A DNA stretch of 64,000 bases, taken from positions 62,001-126,000 of the forward strand of contig CAZFJL010000003.1 in assembly GCA_964518905.1 (NCBI GenBank), in the 5' to 3' direction. Every line of letters starts with the position of its first letter. Position 1 is the first letter of the stretch. The notes beneath the pieces are model-generated. The model had not been told where the DNA came from. It did not search any database and saw nothing but the letters and a program-made list of their open reading frames with translations. Positions 37,562 to 46,856 of the stretch are shown in pieces. The position numbers were made by a program, and so were the translations under genes. This DNA comes from RDYZ01 sp964518905. GTDB taxonomy: Bacteria > Cyanobacteriota > Cyanobacteriia > Cyanobacteriales > Geitlerinemataceae.

Positions 37562-38701
37562 ATGTTGCAGACCGCCCCTCCGAATGCCGACCTCGCCGGA
37601 CGCGAGTCCGAGTTCGACGTCGAACTGCGAAAAGTGTTTAAGGTCTTTAATGGCGAAACTGCCGTCAGAGGAGTCGAGTTCGGCATTCGACGCGGTGAAT
37701 TTTTCAGTATTCTGGGCCCTTCGGGCTGCGGCAAAACCACGACACTCAGGCTGATCGGCGGGTTTGAGATGCCCTCCGCTGGTGAGGTCATGATTCGCGG
37801 TCAATCGATGACCCAGGTTCCGGCCTATCGTCGCCCGGTGAATACGGTCTTTCAGAGTTACGCACTGTTTGATCACATGAACGTGCGCGACAACATCGGA
37901 TTTGGCCTGCGCTTAAAGAATTTGAGTAAAGCCGAAATTCAGCACAGCGTTGACGAAGTCTTGGAACTGGTCAAGCTCGAACCCCTCGCGAGTCGCTTTC
38001 CGAAACAGCTTTCCGGTGGTCAGCGCCAACGGGTCGCCCTGGCGCGGGCGTTGGTCAATCGTCCGGCGGTGCTACTGCTTGATGAGCCGCTCGGTGCGTT
38101 GGATCTCAAGTTACGCAAACAGATGCAGTACGAATTGTCGAGTCTGCATCAAGACTTGGGCGTCACGTTTGTAATGGTGACCCACGATCAAGAAGAAGCG
38201 CTGTCGATGTCCGATCGCATCGCCGTGATGCGCGATGGTCGCATCGAGCAGATCGGCACGCCCCAGGAGATCTACGACGCGCCCAAAACGCCATTTATCG
38301 CAGACTTTATTGGCGATACGAACCTGTTTGAAGGCCATGTCGAGCGCTGCGATGCGACCTCACTCGTCGTTCGTACCAATGCCGGATTAGAGCTGCTGGT
38401 CGATCGCCCGGAGACCGATCAAGCCGATCGACTCGATCGCGGTAGCGCCGTTGTCGTCAGTGTGCGCCCCGAAAAAATCGATCTACATCTCTACCCCACG
38501 GAGACAACCCACAACACTTTTGAAGGGCGACTGACCCATACGATGTACCTCGGCACTCATATCCAGTTCACGATCGAGCTAACTTCGGGCGCTGTGTTGA
38601 CGGTACGCCAGCCCAGCAATGTTGCCGAGCATCCGGCCATCAATACGCCCGTGTTTGTTTCGTGGTCGCCGACCAATAGCCTCGCCCTTGCCGTACGCTA
38701 G
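37562..38701 (+). CDS. potA: Spermidine/putrescine ABC transporter ATP-binding protein
   Basis: 379 aa. This is the ATPase of the polyamine importer. Motifs: Walker A GPSGCGKTT at about residues 53-61, Q-loop in NTVFQSYALF, signature LSGGQRQRVALARAL, Walker B LLLDEP, D-loop GALD and switch His in VTHDQEE. The C-terminal TOBE domain (VVSVRPEKIDL) follows, as in PotA and other MalK-like subunits. It is the first gene of potA-potD-potB-potC, and substrate specificity is inferred from the whole operon. ATG at 37562. Confidence 0.93.
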   Translation: MLQTAPPNADLAGRESEFDVELRKVFKVFNGETAVRGVEFGIRRGEFFSILGPSGCGKTTTLRLIGGFEMPSAGEVMIRGQSMTQVPAYRRPVNTVFQSYALFDHMNVRDNIGFGLRLKNLSKAEIQHSVDEVLELVKLEPLASRFPKQLSGGQRQRVALARALVNRPAVLLLDEPLGALDLKLRKQMQYELSSLHQDLGVTFVMVTHDQEEALSMSDRIAVMRDGRIEQIGTPQEIYDAPKTPFIADFIGDTNLFEGHVERCDATSLVVRTNAGLELLVDRPETDQADRLDRGSAVVVSVRPEKIDLHLYPTETTHNTFEGRLTHTMYLGTHIQFTIELTSGAVLTVRQPSNVAEHPAINTPVFVSWSPTNSLALAVR

Positions 38702-38798
38702 CCCCTGATATACCCCAAACTCCGCTAACGCAGCGCGAGTAACCTCGTTGTGCTCGCCCCTGGATTTTTCGCGCCCCTGGACTTTTCTCGTAACCCTC

Positions 38799-39917
38799 GT
38801 GCCACCCATTCGACGCTCCCGCCATTACGGACACCTCACACGCCGCCAATTCCTAAACGCGGCTCTGGGCACTGCATCCGGCGTCGCCCTTTCCAGTTGT
38901 GGCTGGACGCTCGCCAATGTCCAAACCACCGTCCGCACCGATCCAGGTCTGCTCTACATCTACACCTGGGCGGGCTACACCGACAACGCCCTACTCGATA
39001 GCTTTTATAAAGAAACCGGCGTCCGCGTGATCGCCGACGTCTATAGCTCGAATGAGGAAATGCTCGCCAAGCTTCAGGCCGGAGCCGGGGGAGCCTATAG
39101 CGTGATCTATCCCTCGGATTACATGCTGCAAAAGATGGTGCGGCTGAATATGGTTCAGGAGCTCGATCGCGCTCGCTTAGTGGGTCTCGATCGCCTGTTT
39201 AGCAAATTCAAAAGCCCGCTATACGACCCGGACAATCAATACAGCCTGCCGCTCAGTTGGGGGACGACTGGGCTTGTGTATAACAAAAACGTGATTTCAC
39301 CGGCTCCAAAGGATTGGGACTACCTTTGGGAGCATAAGGATCAGCTTTTTCGTCGGATGACGCTGCTCAATGACCCGCGCGAGGTGATCGGCGCGGCGAT
39401 TAAATCCCTGGGGTATTCCTACAACACGACGAACCCGGATGAAATTCGCCAGGGGTATGAACGACTGGTCGAACTCAAACCGGCGATCGCCTCGTTTGAG
39501 TCGGATTCCTGGCGATCGCAAATCCTCACGGGCGATCTCAAAATCGCCATGTGTTACTCCGCCGACGCCAATGAAGTCGCGGAGGAAAATTCAGACCTGA
39601 TCTATACGCTGCCTAGCAGTGGCTCTTCGATTTGGACAGACACGCTCGCCATCCCGCAAACGGCTCCCAACACCGATGCCGCCTATGCGTGGCTCAACTT
39701 CATGCTCGAACCCGAAATTGCGGCCAAGACTTGCGAGCGTTTAAGCTTTGCGACACCGAATAAAGCTGCGTTTCAAGTGTTGCCCCAAGAGGTGCAGGAA
39801 AATTCCAGCCTGTTCCCCTCGGAGGAAACCTTGGCACAGTCGGAAGGTTTGACGCCCATTCCGATCGAGATCGAAGAACTCTACGATCTCTACTGGACAA
39901 AACTCACGAGTTCGTAA
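38799..39917 (+). CDS. potD: Polyamine ABC transporter substrate-binding protein, Tat/lipoprotein signal
   Basis: 372 aa from GTG 38799 (a TTG at 38748 would add 17 residues). The N-terminus has a twin-arginine motif LTRRQFL followed by ALGTASGVALSSCG, with a possible lipobox Cys, so it is probably folded before export and anchored in the periplasm. The mature protein is PotD/PotF-like: YIYTWAGYTDNALLDSFYKETGVRVIADVYSSNEEMLAKLQ, then VIYPSDYML and LPLSWGTTGLVYN. It binds spermidine or putrescine and delivers it to PotBC. It lies 97 bp after potA. Confidence 0.92.
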   Translation: MPPIRRSRHYGHLTRRQFLNAALGTASGVALSSCGWTLANVQTTVRTDPGLLYIYTWAGYTDNALLDSFYKETGVRVIADVYSSNEEMLAKLQAGAGGAYSVIYPSDYMLQKMVRLNMVQELDRARLVGLDRLFSKFKSPLYDPDNQYSLPLSWGTTGLVYNKNVISPAPKDWDYLWEHKDQLFRRMTLLNDPREVIGAAIKSLGYSYNTTNPDEIRQGYERLVELKPAIASFESDSWRSQILTGDLKIAMCYSADANEVAEENSDLIYTLPSSGSSIWTDTLAIPQTAPNTDAAYAWLNFMLEPEIAAKTCERLSFATPNKAAFQVLPQEVQENSSLFPSEETLAQSEGLTPIPIEIEELYDLYWTKLTSS

Positions 39918-40078
39918 GGTCTCGTTGTCTATTCTCGTTAACTGCTGTGGCGATCGCACGAGACTCAAATCAGACCACACTCGCCTGAAACTGTTATCCT
40001 GCAATCAGTTTTTCCGGTTTCTCGGTTCAATTTTTCGACTTAGACCTTTCCGGCTTACCCTTTTCGACTCGATCGCGT

Positions 40079-40978
40079 ATGGCTGTTTCCTCCCCGCCTC
40101 CTAGTTCCGATCTCCAGTCATCCGAACCGCGCCAAATCTCGCGCTGGGTTGGCCCGCTTGCCCTACTCGGCCCGTCGGGTTTGTGGCTATTATTTCTCCT
40201 CGTCCTACCCGTATTGGTCATTTTCGAGCTGAGTCTCGTGCCCAATATTCGACCGGGCGATGTGGTCAACCCCTCGGATTTATCGAACTATTGGCTGGCC
40301 TTTAATGCGATCAACCTGAACGTCATTGTGCGATCGGTCGGGTTAGCCGTCAGCACGACCCTGCTCTGTCTGGTGCTGGGTTTTCCCGTCGCCTACTGGA
40401 TCGCGATCTTGGCTCCGGCAAAACGTCGAAATCTCCTGCTGCTCGGGTTTATTTTGCCCCTCTGGACGTCGTCGCTCCTCCGTACCTACGCCTGGATCAC
40501 GATTCTGCGACCGACCGGCGTCCTCAACAGCGTCCTGGGCAGTATCGGCATCCCGCCCCTCGAAATCCTGAACACGACGATCGCCGTAACAATCGGCATG
40601 AGCTACAGCTTTTTGCCCTACATGGTGCTGATCCTCTACTCCTCGCTCGAAAAACTCGATACCAGCCTGCTCGAAGCCTCCGCCGACCTCGGAGCTGCCC
40701 CCCTACAAACCTTCTGGAAAGTCACCGTACCCCAATCCCTGCCCGGAATTGCCGCCGGTTCATTGCTGGTCTTCATCTCCAGTCTGGGGGATTTCATCGA
40801 CCCCGAACTGCTCGGCGGTGCGTCCAGCATGACCGCCGCGCGGTTAATTTATAACCAGTTCCTGGGGCAAACCCAGAACTGGGGCTTCGGGTCGGCATTG
40901 AGTATGATCTTGATTTTTGCGGTCAGTATTGCGATCGCCCTGCTGCTGAAATATGGCGATCGCAACGCGCATCGCTAA
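40079..40978 (+). CDS. potB: Polyamine ABC transporter permease PotB
   Basis: 299 aa with six membrane segments; the first is LLGPSGLWLLFLLVLPVLVIF. The EAA loop that contacts PotA is LEASADLGAAPLQTFWKVTVPQSLPGI. It pairs with PotC to form the membrane channel. ATG at 40079, 161 bp after potD. The order potA-D-B-C, with the binding protein second, is the cyanobacterial arrangement; in E. coli it is A-B-C-D. Confidence 0.94.
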   Translation: MAVSSPPPSSDLQSSEPRQISRWVGPLALLGPSGLWLLFLLVLPVLVIFELSLVPNIRPGDVVNPSDLSNYWLAFNAINLNVIVRSVGLAVSTTLLCLVLGFPVAYWIAILAPAKRRNLLLLGFILPLWTSSLLRTYAWITILRPTGVLNSVLGSIGIPPLEILNTTIAVTIGMSYSFLPYMVLILYSSLEKLDTSLLEASADLGAAPLQTFWKVTVPQSLPGIAAGSLLVFISSLGDFIDPELLGGASSMTAARLIYNQFLGQTQNWGFGSALSMILIFAVSIAIALLLKYGDRNAHR

Positions 40979-41056
40979 ACCCGACCAGGACTAACCGGCA
41001 GAATCTCGCCCTTTCGGCTATCGGATGCCCGTCTCTTCTCTTCCGGCCACGCACCC

Positions 41057-41947
41057 ATGACTCCACCCGATTCTCCTACCCCTTCCCTACCGTCGCCTCC
41101 CGAATCCGCTGCTGTTCCCGCCGACCTTCTCCCTGACGAATCGATCGCTATGGCACGCCCCTTTAAGCTGAATTTATCCTGGCAGGCGATCTTTACGATC
41201 GTGATGTTCGCGTTCATGTACCTGCCGATCCTGGTGCTGACGGTCTACAGCCTCAACGAGTCGCCCTATAGCGCCAACTGGGAAGGTTTTACGCTAGAAT
41301 GGTACGGGCGGTTGATGCAAGATCGGCGCGTGTTTTTTGCCCTGCGCAATAGCTTGACGGTCGCATCCTGTTCGGTTTTGATTTCAGCGGTATTGGGGAC
41401 ACTGATGGCGGTGGGTCTGGCGCGATATCGCTTTCCGGGGAAACAGTTGTTTTTGGGTGTCTCGTACCTGCCGCTGATCGTGCCAGATATTGCGATCGCT
41501 GTGGCGACGTTGGTCTTTCTGGCGGCGGTGGGTTTTCCGCTCAGTTTATGGACGATCATCGCCGCTCATGTGGTCTTTTGTTTGGCCTATATCGCGATCG
41601 TGGTTTCGACCCGTCTAGCGGATCTCGATCAAAACCTCGAAGAAGCCGCGCTGGATCTCGGAGCGACACCCGTTCAAGCTTTCCTGCAAGTCCTGTTGCC
41701 GCAACTCACGCCGGGGATTATTTCCGGCTGTTTGCTCGCCTTCGTCCTGAGTATGGATGACTTTTTGATTGCGAGCTTTACGGCAGGAGCGGGCGCAACG
41801 ACGCTACCGATGGAGATCTTTAGCCGCATTCGGACGGGTGTTCGTCCCGACATCAATGCCTTGAGCGTCATCCTGATTTCAGCCTCGGCACTGCTGGCGT
41901 TTGTGGCGGAATATTTGCGCTACAAGAGCGAAGCGAAGCCGCAATAG
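41057..41947 (+). CDS. potC: Polyamine ABC transporter permease PotC
   Basis: 296 aa. After a Pro/Ser-rich start there are six membrane segments (IFTIVMFAFMYLPILVLTVYS first). The EAA loop is LEEAALDLGATPVQAFLQVLLPQLTPGI, and the C-terminal part has SMDDFLIASFTAGAG and ALSVILISASALL. The first about 32 residues are not conserved; an internal ATG at 41150 may be the real start. It is the last gene of the operon. Confidence 0.94.
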   Translation: MTPPDSPTPSLPSPPESAAVPADLLPDESIAMARPFKLNLSWQAIFTIVMFAFMYLPILVLTVYSLNESPYSANWEGFTLEWYGRLMQDRRVFFALRNSLTVASCSVLISAVLGTLMAVGLARYRFPGKQLFLGVSYLPLIVPDIAIAVATLVFLAAVGFPLSLWTIIAAHVVFCLAYIAIVVSTRLADLDQNLEEAALDLGATPVQAFLQVLLPQLTPGIISGCLLAFVLSMDDFLIASFTAGAGATTLPMEIFSRIRTGVRPDINALSVILISASALLAFVAEYLRYKSEAKPQ

Positions 41948-42351
41948 TCCGATCGCGATCGGCTCGACCTGCATTGTGCGATCAGACCTGGGATCAGACC
42001 TGGGATCAGACTCTGGATACATTCTGAAGTTTCCCGAAAAATAACTAGCATCGCGGTACTCTGTCTGGTATCGTCATTGTCTCGATTAGATTTTCGTACC
42101 TGACCTAACAGATGGCATTGCTGTAGCTCGTGAGACAGCATTGCCAAGGGTAAATCGCAAACGGACAACAGCATCGTTATCCGCTAACAGAATTTACGGA
42201 TTAAAGCGTAATTGCATTGCAGTGATCATGACTAACGCGTGATCACTAAGACCTTTAATCCTTATCTACATCCAGGTAATCGCGAGGACTGTTCGTCTTC
42301 GTAATTTTTTGTTCAACTTAATTTTTTTGAATCACATTTATCGTCAACTTT
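41948..42351. other. 404-bp noncoding region after potC, with a 12-bp tandem repeat
   Basis: GATCAGACCTGG occurs at 41980-41991 and 41992-42003, with a third, diverged copy (GATCAGACTCTG) at 42004-42015. The remaining sequence is AT-rich toward the DUF2949 gene and presumably carries its promoter. A reading frame on the minus strand (41920-42174) encodes the repeat as IPGLIPGLI and is taken as accidental. Confidence 0.5.
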
Positions 42352-42549
42352 ATGAATCACACCGATAGCCAATATTCACGCCTCATCCAATTTCTACGGC
42401 AAGATCTCGAACTGTCGCCCGATTCGATCGCCGTCGCTCAACGTCACCACAAGCTCGATCGCGGCCCACTGCCGATGGTGTTGTTAAAATACGGCTTGAT
42501 TGACCTCGATCAACTCGATTCCATCTACGACTGGCTAGAGCGAGCGTAG
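42352..42549 (+). CDS. DUF2949 family small protein, 65 aa
   Basis: A small soluble protein conserved in cyanobacteria, function unknown. The family pattern is visible throughout: RLIQFLRQDLELSPDSIAVAQRH followed by GPLPMVLLKYGLIDLDQLDSIYDWLE. It is 66 bp upstream of trpF on the same strand, so it may be co-transcribed with it. ATG at 42352. Confidence 0.88.
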   Translation: MNHTDSQYSRLIQFLRQDLELSPDSIAVAQRHHKLDRGPLPMVLLKYGLIDLDQLDSIYDWLERA

Positions 42550-42614
42550 ACGATTTTGTTCCAAACGCTGCCATCTCGCCAAGACGTCCACGCGACGATC
42601 ACCCTCGCACCTCG

Positions 42615-43304
42615 ATGAGTGTATTAACCCCACAGCGCGTCAAAATTTGCGGGATTACGAACCCAGATCAGGGGCAAGCGATCGCCCGTAGCGGAGCTAC
42701 AGCGCTGGGTTTTATCTGTGTTCCCGTTTCGCCGCGATTTATTACAGTTGATCGCATCGCCGAGATTACGACGGCAGTGCATCAGATCGAACCCGAATTG
42801 CAGCGATCGATCGACCACATTGGCGTCTTTGCGAATGCCGATATTGAGACTATTATCGCCACCGTTAAGGCCAGCGGCCTCACGGGCGTCCAACTGCATG
42901 GCGACGAAACGCCGGACGACTGCAACGTTCTACGTGCAGCGCTGCCAGCCATTGAACTGATCAAAGCCTTTCGGATTCGCGATCGCGCCGATCTAACCTC
43001 GACCGCTCCCACAGGCTTGACCGCCTATACCAACGTCGTCGATACCCTGCTGCTCGATGCCTACCATCCCGACCAGCTCGGCGGCACGGGTCACACTCTC
43101 GACTGGGCAACCCTCGAAGCCTTCACGCCCGATCGTCCCTGGTTTCTCGCGGGCGGCCTCAATCCCGACAATATCGGCGACGCGCTGACTCGACTGCATC
43201 CCACCGGCATTGATTTATCGAGCGGGGTTGAACGATCGCCAGGGGACAAAGATTTACACCAGGTCGATCGGCTTTTTCAGGTAATGCGCCGATCTACTGA
43301 CTGA
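42615..43304 (+). CDS. trpF: Phosphoribosylanthranilate isomerase
   Basis: Third step of tryptophan synthesis, the Amadori rearrangement of phosphoribosylanthranilate. 229 aa TIM barrel. Catalytic residues: Cys in VKICGIT and Asp in TLLLDAYHPDQLGGTG. Phosphate binding is in FLAGGLNPDN and GIDLSSGVERSPGDKD. ATG at 42615. It is isolated from other trp genes, as usual in cyanobacteria. Confidence 0.96.
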   Translation: MSVLTPQRVKICGITNPDQGQAIARSGATALGFICVPVSPRFITVDRIAEITTAVHQIEPELQRSIDHIGVFANADIETIIATVKASGLTGVQLHGDETPDDCNVLRAALPAIELIKAFRIRDRADLTSTAPTGLTAYTNVVDTLLLDAYHPDQLGGTGHTLDWATLEAFTPDRPWFLAGGLNPDNIGDALTRLHPTGIDLSSGVERSPGDKDLHQVDRLFQVMRRSTD

Positions 43305-43401
43305 CAAACGATTTTAAGTTTGCGACAACAGCCGTTAGACTAAATCCGAAGCTGAGAGCTGCCAGCTTTAAGACTCCTCCGCGCTGTCTGTTGTCCTGCC
43401 G

Positions 43402-43731
43402 ATGCAAAATACTCGTCTCAACCAGATTTTCGATACAACAGCGAACCAAGTGCGACGCTGGTTACGCAACCCTTGGCGACGTATCTCACTATTCATTATC
43501 TCTTTGTTGCTGGGCTTCTTTGCGGGAACTGCGGTTTCCACCATTTCGGGGCAGGAAGCACGGCTCGATATTACGATCGGTGCTATCTTGCTGCTCGGCA
43601 CAGAGGCCGTAACCAGGCTAGCGTACTCGAAACGATCGATCGCCAAAACACTGTGGGTTGGATTGTTGAATGCATTTCGCTTAGGCTTTATTTACAGTAT
43701 GTATGTAGAAGCGTTAAAGCTCGGGTCATAG
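43402..43731 (+). CDS. Ycf20-like (DUF565) membrane protein
   Basis: 109 aa. The Ycf20/DUF565 pattern is clear: MQNTRLNQIFD at the start, WLRNPWRRISLFIISLLLGFFAGTAVSTISGQ, and a second membrane part (DITIGAILLLGTEAVTRLAY). Plant and algal Ycf20 relatives affect non-photochemical quenching; in cyanobacteria the role is unclear. ATG at 43402. It precedes the glycerate kinase gene by 52 bp on the same strand. Confidence 0.88.
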   Translation: MQNTRLNQIFDTTANQVRRWLRNPWRRISLFIISLLLGFFAGTAVSTISGQEARLDITIGAILLLGTEAVTRLAYSKRSIAKTLWVGLLNAFRLGFIYSMYVEALKLGS

Positions 43732-43783
43732 GTCGGCAAGACGTATCATGCTCGAATTCGCGTGGTGAAGGAGATGGCGAGTT

Positions 43784-44878
43784 ATGCCGATTGGAACGAC
43801 ACAATTTTCAAACTTTCCGTATTACGAACGACTCGATTTGCTGCTAGCGGCGAGCTGCGCCAATGGCTATATCAATCCAGCGAAACAATCTGAACTGGTG
43901 CGCTGCGAGTTGACCGAGCCACTGCGGGCTCATGCCTTTGGTATTTATGAGGGCAATATGGAGGTGGCCATCGCTCGCCGGACGGCTCTATTTAACCGAT
44001 TTTCACAAGATGGTCGGCTATCCAAATTCCCGCTTTATCACTACGATCAGACGCTATGTTTACGAACGTTATGGCGCTTTTGGCTGCCATTGGCGATCGA
44101 TCTAGCCAACCTGCGAACCGAGACGGATCGCCCCATCGTCCAGGGTATTTTGGGTGGCCAGGGAACCGGAAAAACAACGCTGGCTCAAGCCCTGAGCTTA
44201 TTACTGAATGAACTCGGCTTGGCGACGATCGCACTCTCGATCGACGATCTCTACAAAACCCACGCCGAACGGGAACAACTCAAAGCGCAAGATCCACGCT
44301 TTATTCGCCGTGGCCCCCCTGGAACCCACGATATCGCAACGGGTCTAGACCTGCTCGATCGCGTACAAGCGCAACAATTTCCCATCCACGTACCGCGTTT
44401 TGATAAGTCACTCCATGCCGGGGATGGCGATCGCATTGAACCGATTCAGGTTGATCAAGCCGATATTGTCCTGTTTGAGGGCTGGTTTGTCGGGGTCGAG
44501 CCCGTGGATGCAGCGGTATTTGATCAGGCTCCCGAGCCGATCGTCACGGAAGCCGATCGGCAGTTTGCTCGCGACTGCAACACCAAGCTACGCGACTATC
44601 TGCCGCTCTGGGAACGTTGCGATCGGATCGCGGTACTCAACCCGGTGGACTATCACCTCAGTCAACAGTGGCGACTGCAAGCCGAGCATGACGCGATCGC
44701 CCTGGGCAAAGCCGGAATGAGCGATGCGGAGATCGCCACCTTTGTCGAATATTTTTGGAAAGCACTGCATCCAGACCTGTTCATCGCGCCACTGGTAGAG
44801 CGATCGCACCTCGTCATCTCCATCGAGTCCGATCACAGCGTGGGCGATATTTATGGCAAGTTACCCTCGGTTTCATGA
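43784..44878 (+). CDS. glyK: D-glycerate 3-kinase, plant type
   Basis: 364 aa. The enzyme phosphorylates glycerate to 3-phosphoglycerate, the last step of photorespiration. It has a P-loop kinase fold: Walker A GGQGTGKTTLA at about residue 125, SIDDLYKTHAEREQL, RGPPGTHDIATGLDLLD and LFEGWFVGV, all as in the plant GLYK family rather than the bacterial GarK/GlxK families. The start is taken at the codon giving MPIGTTQFSNFPYYERLDLLLAASC; part of this N-terminal stretch is not conserved. It stands downstream of the ycf20-like gene. Confidence 0.92.
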   Translation: MPIGTTQFSNFPYYERLDLLLAASCANGYINPAKQSELVRCELTEPLRAHAFGIYEGNMEVAIARRTALFNRFSQDGRLSKFPLYHYDQTLCLRTLWRFWLPLAIDLANLRTETDRPIVQGILGGQGTGKTTLAQALSLLLNELGLATIALSIDDLYKTHAEREQLKAQDPRFIRRGPPGTHDIATGLDLLDRVQAQQFPIHVPRFDKSLHAGDGDRIEPIQVDQADIVLFEGWFVGVEPVDAAVFDQAPEPIVTEADRQFARDCNTKLRDYLPLWERCDRIAVLNPVDYHLSQQWRLQAEHDAIALGKAGMSDAEIATFVEYFWKALHPDLFIAPLVERSHLVISIESDHSVGDIYGKLPSVS

Positions 44879-45116
44879 CGGCATTTAACCAAACCTGTCC
44901 CGACCCGTACTCGTCAAATCTTGCGCGTTTCTGTGAGTCGAAAGGCGTTTTTCTGTCTTTCTCAAATTCGGATCGCGTTAAGATCAAGCCAAAGAAAAGC
45001 CGATGCTATTGAAGCCAGATCACTTCTCTGATCTGATGTTGCCGTAGTGGAGACCTGCTTCGATGGCGTTCAGCTCGCAACACGTTTTTTTGATTTTTTG
45101 ATTTCGAGATTGCATC

Positions 45117-45350
45117 ATGCAAGTCGATAAACCGAACCGTGAACCGTTATCAGAGGACGATCGCCAAGCGCTCGCCGATCTCCGTCGGCGAATTGAGCAG
45201 ACGATCGCCTGCGGATCGATCTCGCTGAAAGAACACACTGCAATCTTGGCTCAAATGTACGCTGATGGCGTCGTGACGGATCGCGAGTGCGAGCTGTTTC
45301 GGCTCATGCAGGAAAAGATTTGGTGTGGTGATCTATATATCGAGCCGTAA
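45117..45350 (+). CDS. Small conserved hypothetical protein, 77 aa
   Basis: Function unknown. The protein is charged and helical, without a membrane segment: PLSEDDRQALADLRRRIEQTI, then a C-terminal half G-V-V-T-D-R-E-C-E-L-F-R-L-M-Q-E-K-I-W-C-G-D-L-Y-I-E. It shares the position of Gly, Asp, Leu-x-x-Leu-Met, Cys-Gly and Ile/Glu with the 68-aa protein at 3531-3737. ATG at 45117. It is convergent with the 232-aa gene; a short GGGCG-tatttg-CGCCC hairpin sits between them at 45367-45382. Confidence 0.8.
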   Translation: MQVDKPNREPLSEDDRQALADLRRRIEQTIACGSISLKEHTAILAQMYADGVVTDRECELFRLMQEKIWCGDLYIEP

Positions 45351-45366
45351 AGACGCTCAAACCCGT

Positions 45367-45382
45367 GGGCGTATTTGCGCCC
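45367..45382. other. Short hairpin at a convergent gene junction
   Basis: A GGGCG / CGCCC stem with a 6-nt loop overlaps the last base of the minus-strand gene. There is no run of T on either side, so it is a weak candidate for termination. Confidence 0.4.
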
Positions 45383-46080
45383 TAGCGACGATTGGCGATC
45401 GTCATGGCTTCCGGCGTGTTGAGCTTGATATAGCGAACCTTGCGTTCAAGCGCTCGTGTCCGCCGTAACTGGTCGCTGCGTAGGGCTGTTTCATCGTTAT
45501 CAAATCCGGCGGCTTCAAGCTGACCGTTGAGCGGATTATAAAAGCTACGGACGCGAGCTTCGACGATCGTGGCAACCGGCTTCAGATTTCGCGCACGCAC
45601 AGTTTTCAGGTGTTGGCCAAACGCGGGAAATGCGCCTCTTGCTTGAATAGATAGATCCGCCGCTGACAGATATTCCAGTGGGGATAGGCTGGGCTGCTCT
45701 TGGATAAAGATCGACAGCTCGCCTCGAATACGTTTTAGCTCCTGATCGTCGGCTAGATCTGGGCTAAGAGTTGTGTTTTGGCTACTAAACGTGCCGACGT
45801 TGTAATTGGAGTTGCCGGGATCGATATGTCCATACCAGGCAGAGGTGCGTATACCGTCGATCATTCGTGTACCCTCTGCCATACCGATCGCGATCGCCCC
45901 AGGTGCATCAGCCTGACCAAACCAGAAATCAGTAAAAGGTTCCGCCAGAGTGACAGGATTTGAGACATTTTGGGGACGCTGAGAGACGTCTGTCGCCGTT
46001 GGGATGACGGGCTCCCCCACAAGAAACCGCGTAATTGTATGAAATAGCGTAAAAAAACTAACAGCGGTACTTAAACTCAT
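45382..46080 (-). CDS. Conserved hypothetical protein, 232 aa
   Basis: Function unknown. The N-terminus is weakly hydrophobic (AVSFFTLFHTITRFLV) and may be an anchor or poor signal. The segment PGAIAIGMAEGTRMIDGIRTSAWYGHIDPGNSNYNVGTFS resembles a conserved part of cyanobacterial hypothetical proteins. The C-terminal half is helical and basic. ATG at 46080. Codon use matches the neighbours. Confidence 0.78.
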   Translation of the reverse strand: MSLSTAVSFFTLFHTITRFLVGEPVIPTATDVSQRPQNVSNPVTLAEPFTDFWFGQADAPGAIAIGMAEGTRMIDGIRTSAWYGHIDPGNSNYNVGTFSSQNTTLSPDLADDQELKRIRGELSIFIQEQPSLSPLEYLSAADLSIQARGAFPAFGQHLKTVRARNLKPVATIVEARVRSFYNPLNGQLEAAGFDNDETALRSDQLRRTRALERKVRYIKLNTPEAMTIANRR

Positions 46081-46567
46081 TTTGATTATGTGTTGTAGAT
46101 TGCGGTCAGACTGATGGGGTATACAGACAGGTGGTGTGATTCTTGAGCTGTGGCGATTGCTCGGGAATCATGAACAGTGAAGGAGAGACGAGATTATTTA
46201 TTGAGCGATGTCGTTTTTTTGCAACAGTTTGAAAGAAACTCTGTAAGCCAGATGGTTGAGTTGCTCAAACGCAAACATAAACAGCAATATCGTTACTGAA
46301 TTGTTACTGACAGTTCAACTTTTTTGGGCTAAACAACTTGAGAAAACATAGTATCACAAGATACAAAAATGCTGATCCCCGAGAATTTCTCGAATTTTTC
46401 AGTCATGATAAACGCGATCTTCCTTTCCCTGCAATGACGGGGATCGCTAAAACGGCTTTTATTCGAGTAGAGCCTTACACTGCACGATGAATCAAAAAAA
46501 CGTAAACTTTTACAACGTTGCCCACACAGCAACGAGTCGTACCTTCTGATCGCCGAGTTTAAAATTC
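46081..46567. other. 487-bp noncoding divergent region
   Basis: The region lies between the 232-aa gene (minus) and DUF3285 (plus) and is markedly more AT-rich than the genes. It contains a direct repeat GTTACTGA at about 46290 and 46301 with an 11-bp period. A minus-strand frame at 46329-46532 has no recognisable protein and no good start. I see no structured RNA. Confidence 0.3.
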
Positions 46568-46822
46568 ATGTCTGAACTTCCTCTCTCTCCATCAGATTCA
46601 GATCCGGACACGATCGCAGAGACAGTCTCTCCCGCCTCCGATCCCGCCTCCGATCTCGCCTCCGATCCCAACCTGGAATCATCATCCGAACCAAAACCGA
46701 GTTACGTCAAACTGGCCATGCGTAACATGGTGCGGAAGGGCGGTAAATCACTCTTTCACTTTGGCTTAACCACTGCCGGACTCCTGGGGATTCTGGTCGG
46801 CCTCGCTTATCTCACCCGCTAA
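46568..46822 (+). CDS. DUF3285 family small membrane protein, 84 aa
   Basis: Cyanobacterial family of unknown function. The N-terminal half is acidic with Ser/Asp-rich repeats (SDPASDLASDPN). The C-terminal half is conserved: PSYVKLAMRNMVRKGGKSLFHF, then a single membrane helix (GLTTAGLLGILVGLAYLTR). It is the first gene of the DUF3285-ybeY-dgkA cluster; this order recurs in cyanobacteria as far as I know. ATG at 46568. Confidence 0.88.
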   Translation: MSELPLSPSDSDPDTIAETVSPASDPASDLASDPNLESSSEPKPSYVKLAMRNMVRKGGKSLFHFGLTTAGLLGILVGLAYLTR

Positions 46823-46856
46823 CCGCCCCTTGTCTAGTCGCCCTAGATCAACAACG

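Noticed and set aside
41920..42174. Minus-strand frame after potC
   Set aside because: It overlaps the potC end, and its IPGLIPGLI part is only the 12-bp tandem repeat read as protein.
46329..46532. Minus-strand frame of 67 codons in the AT-rich gap
   Set aside because: No family resemblance and no plausible start signal.
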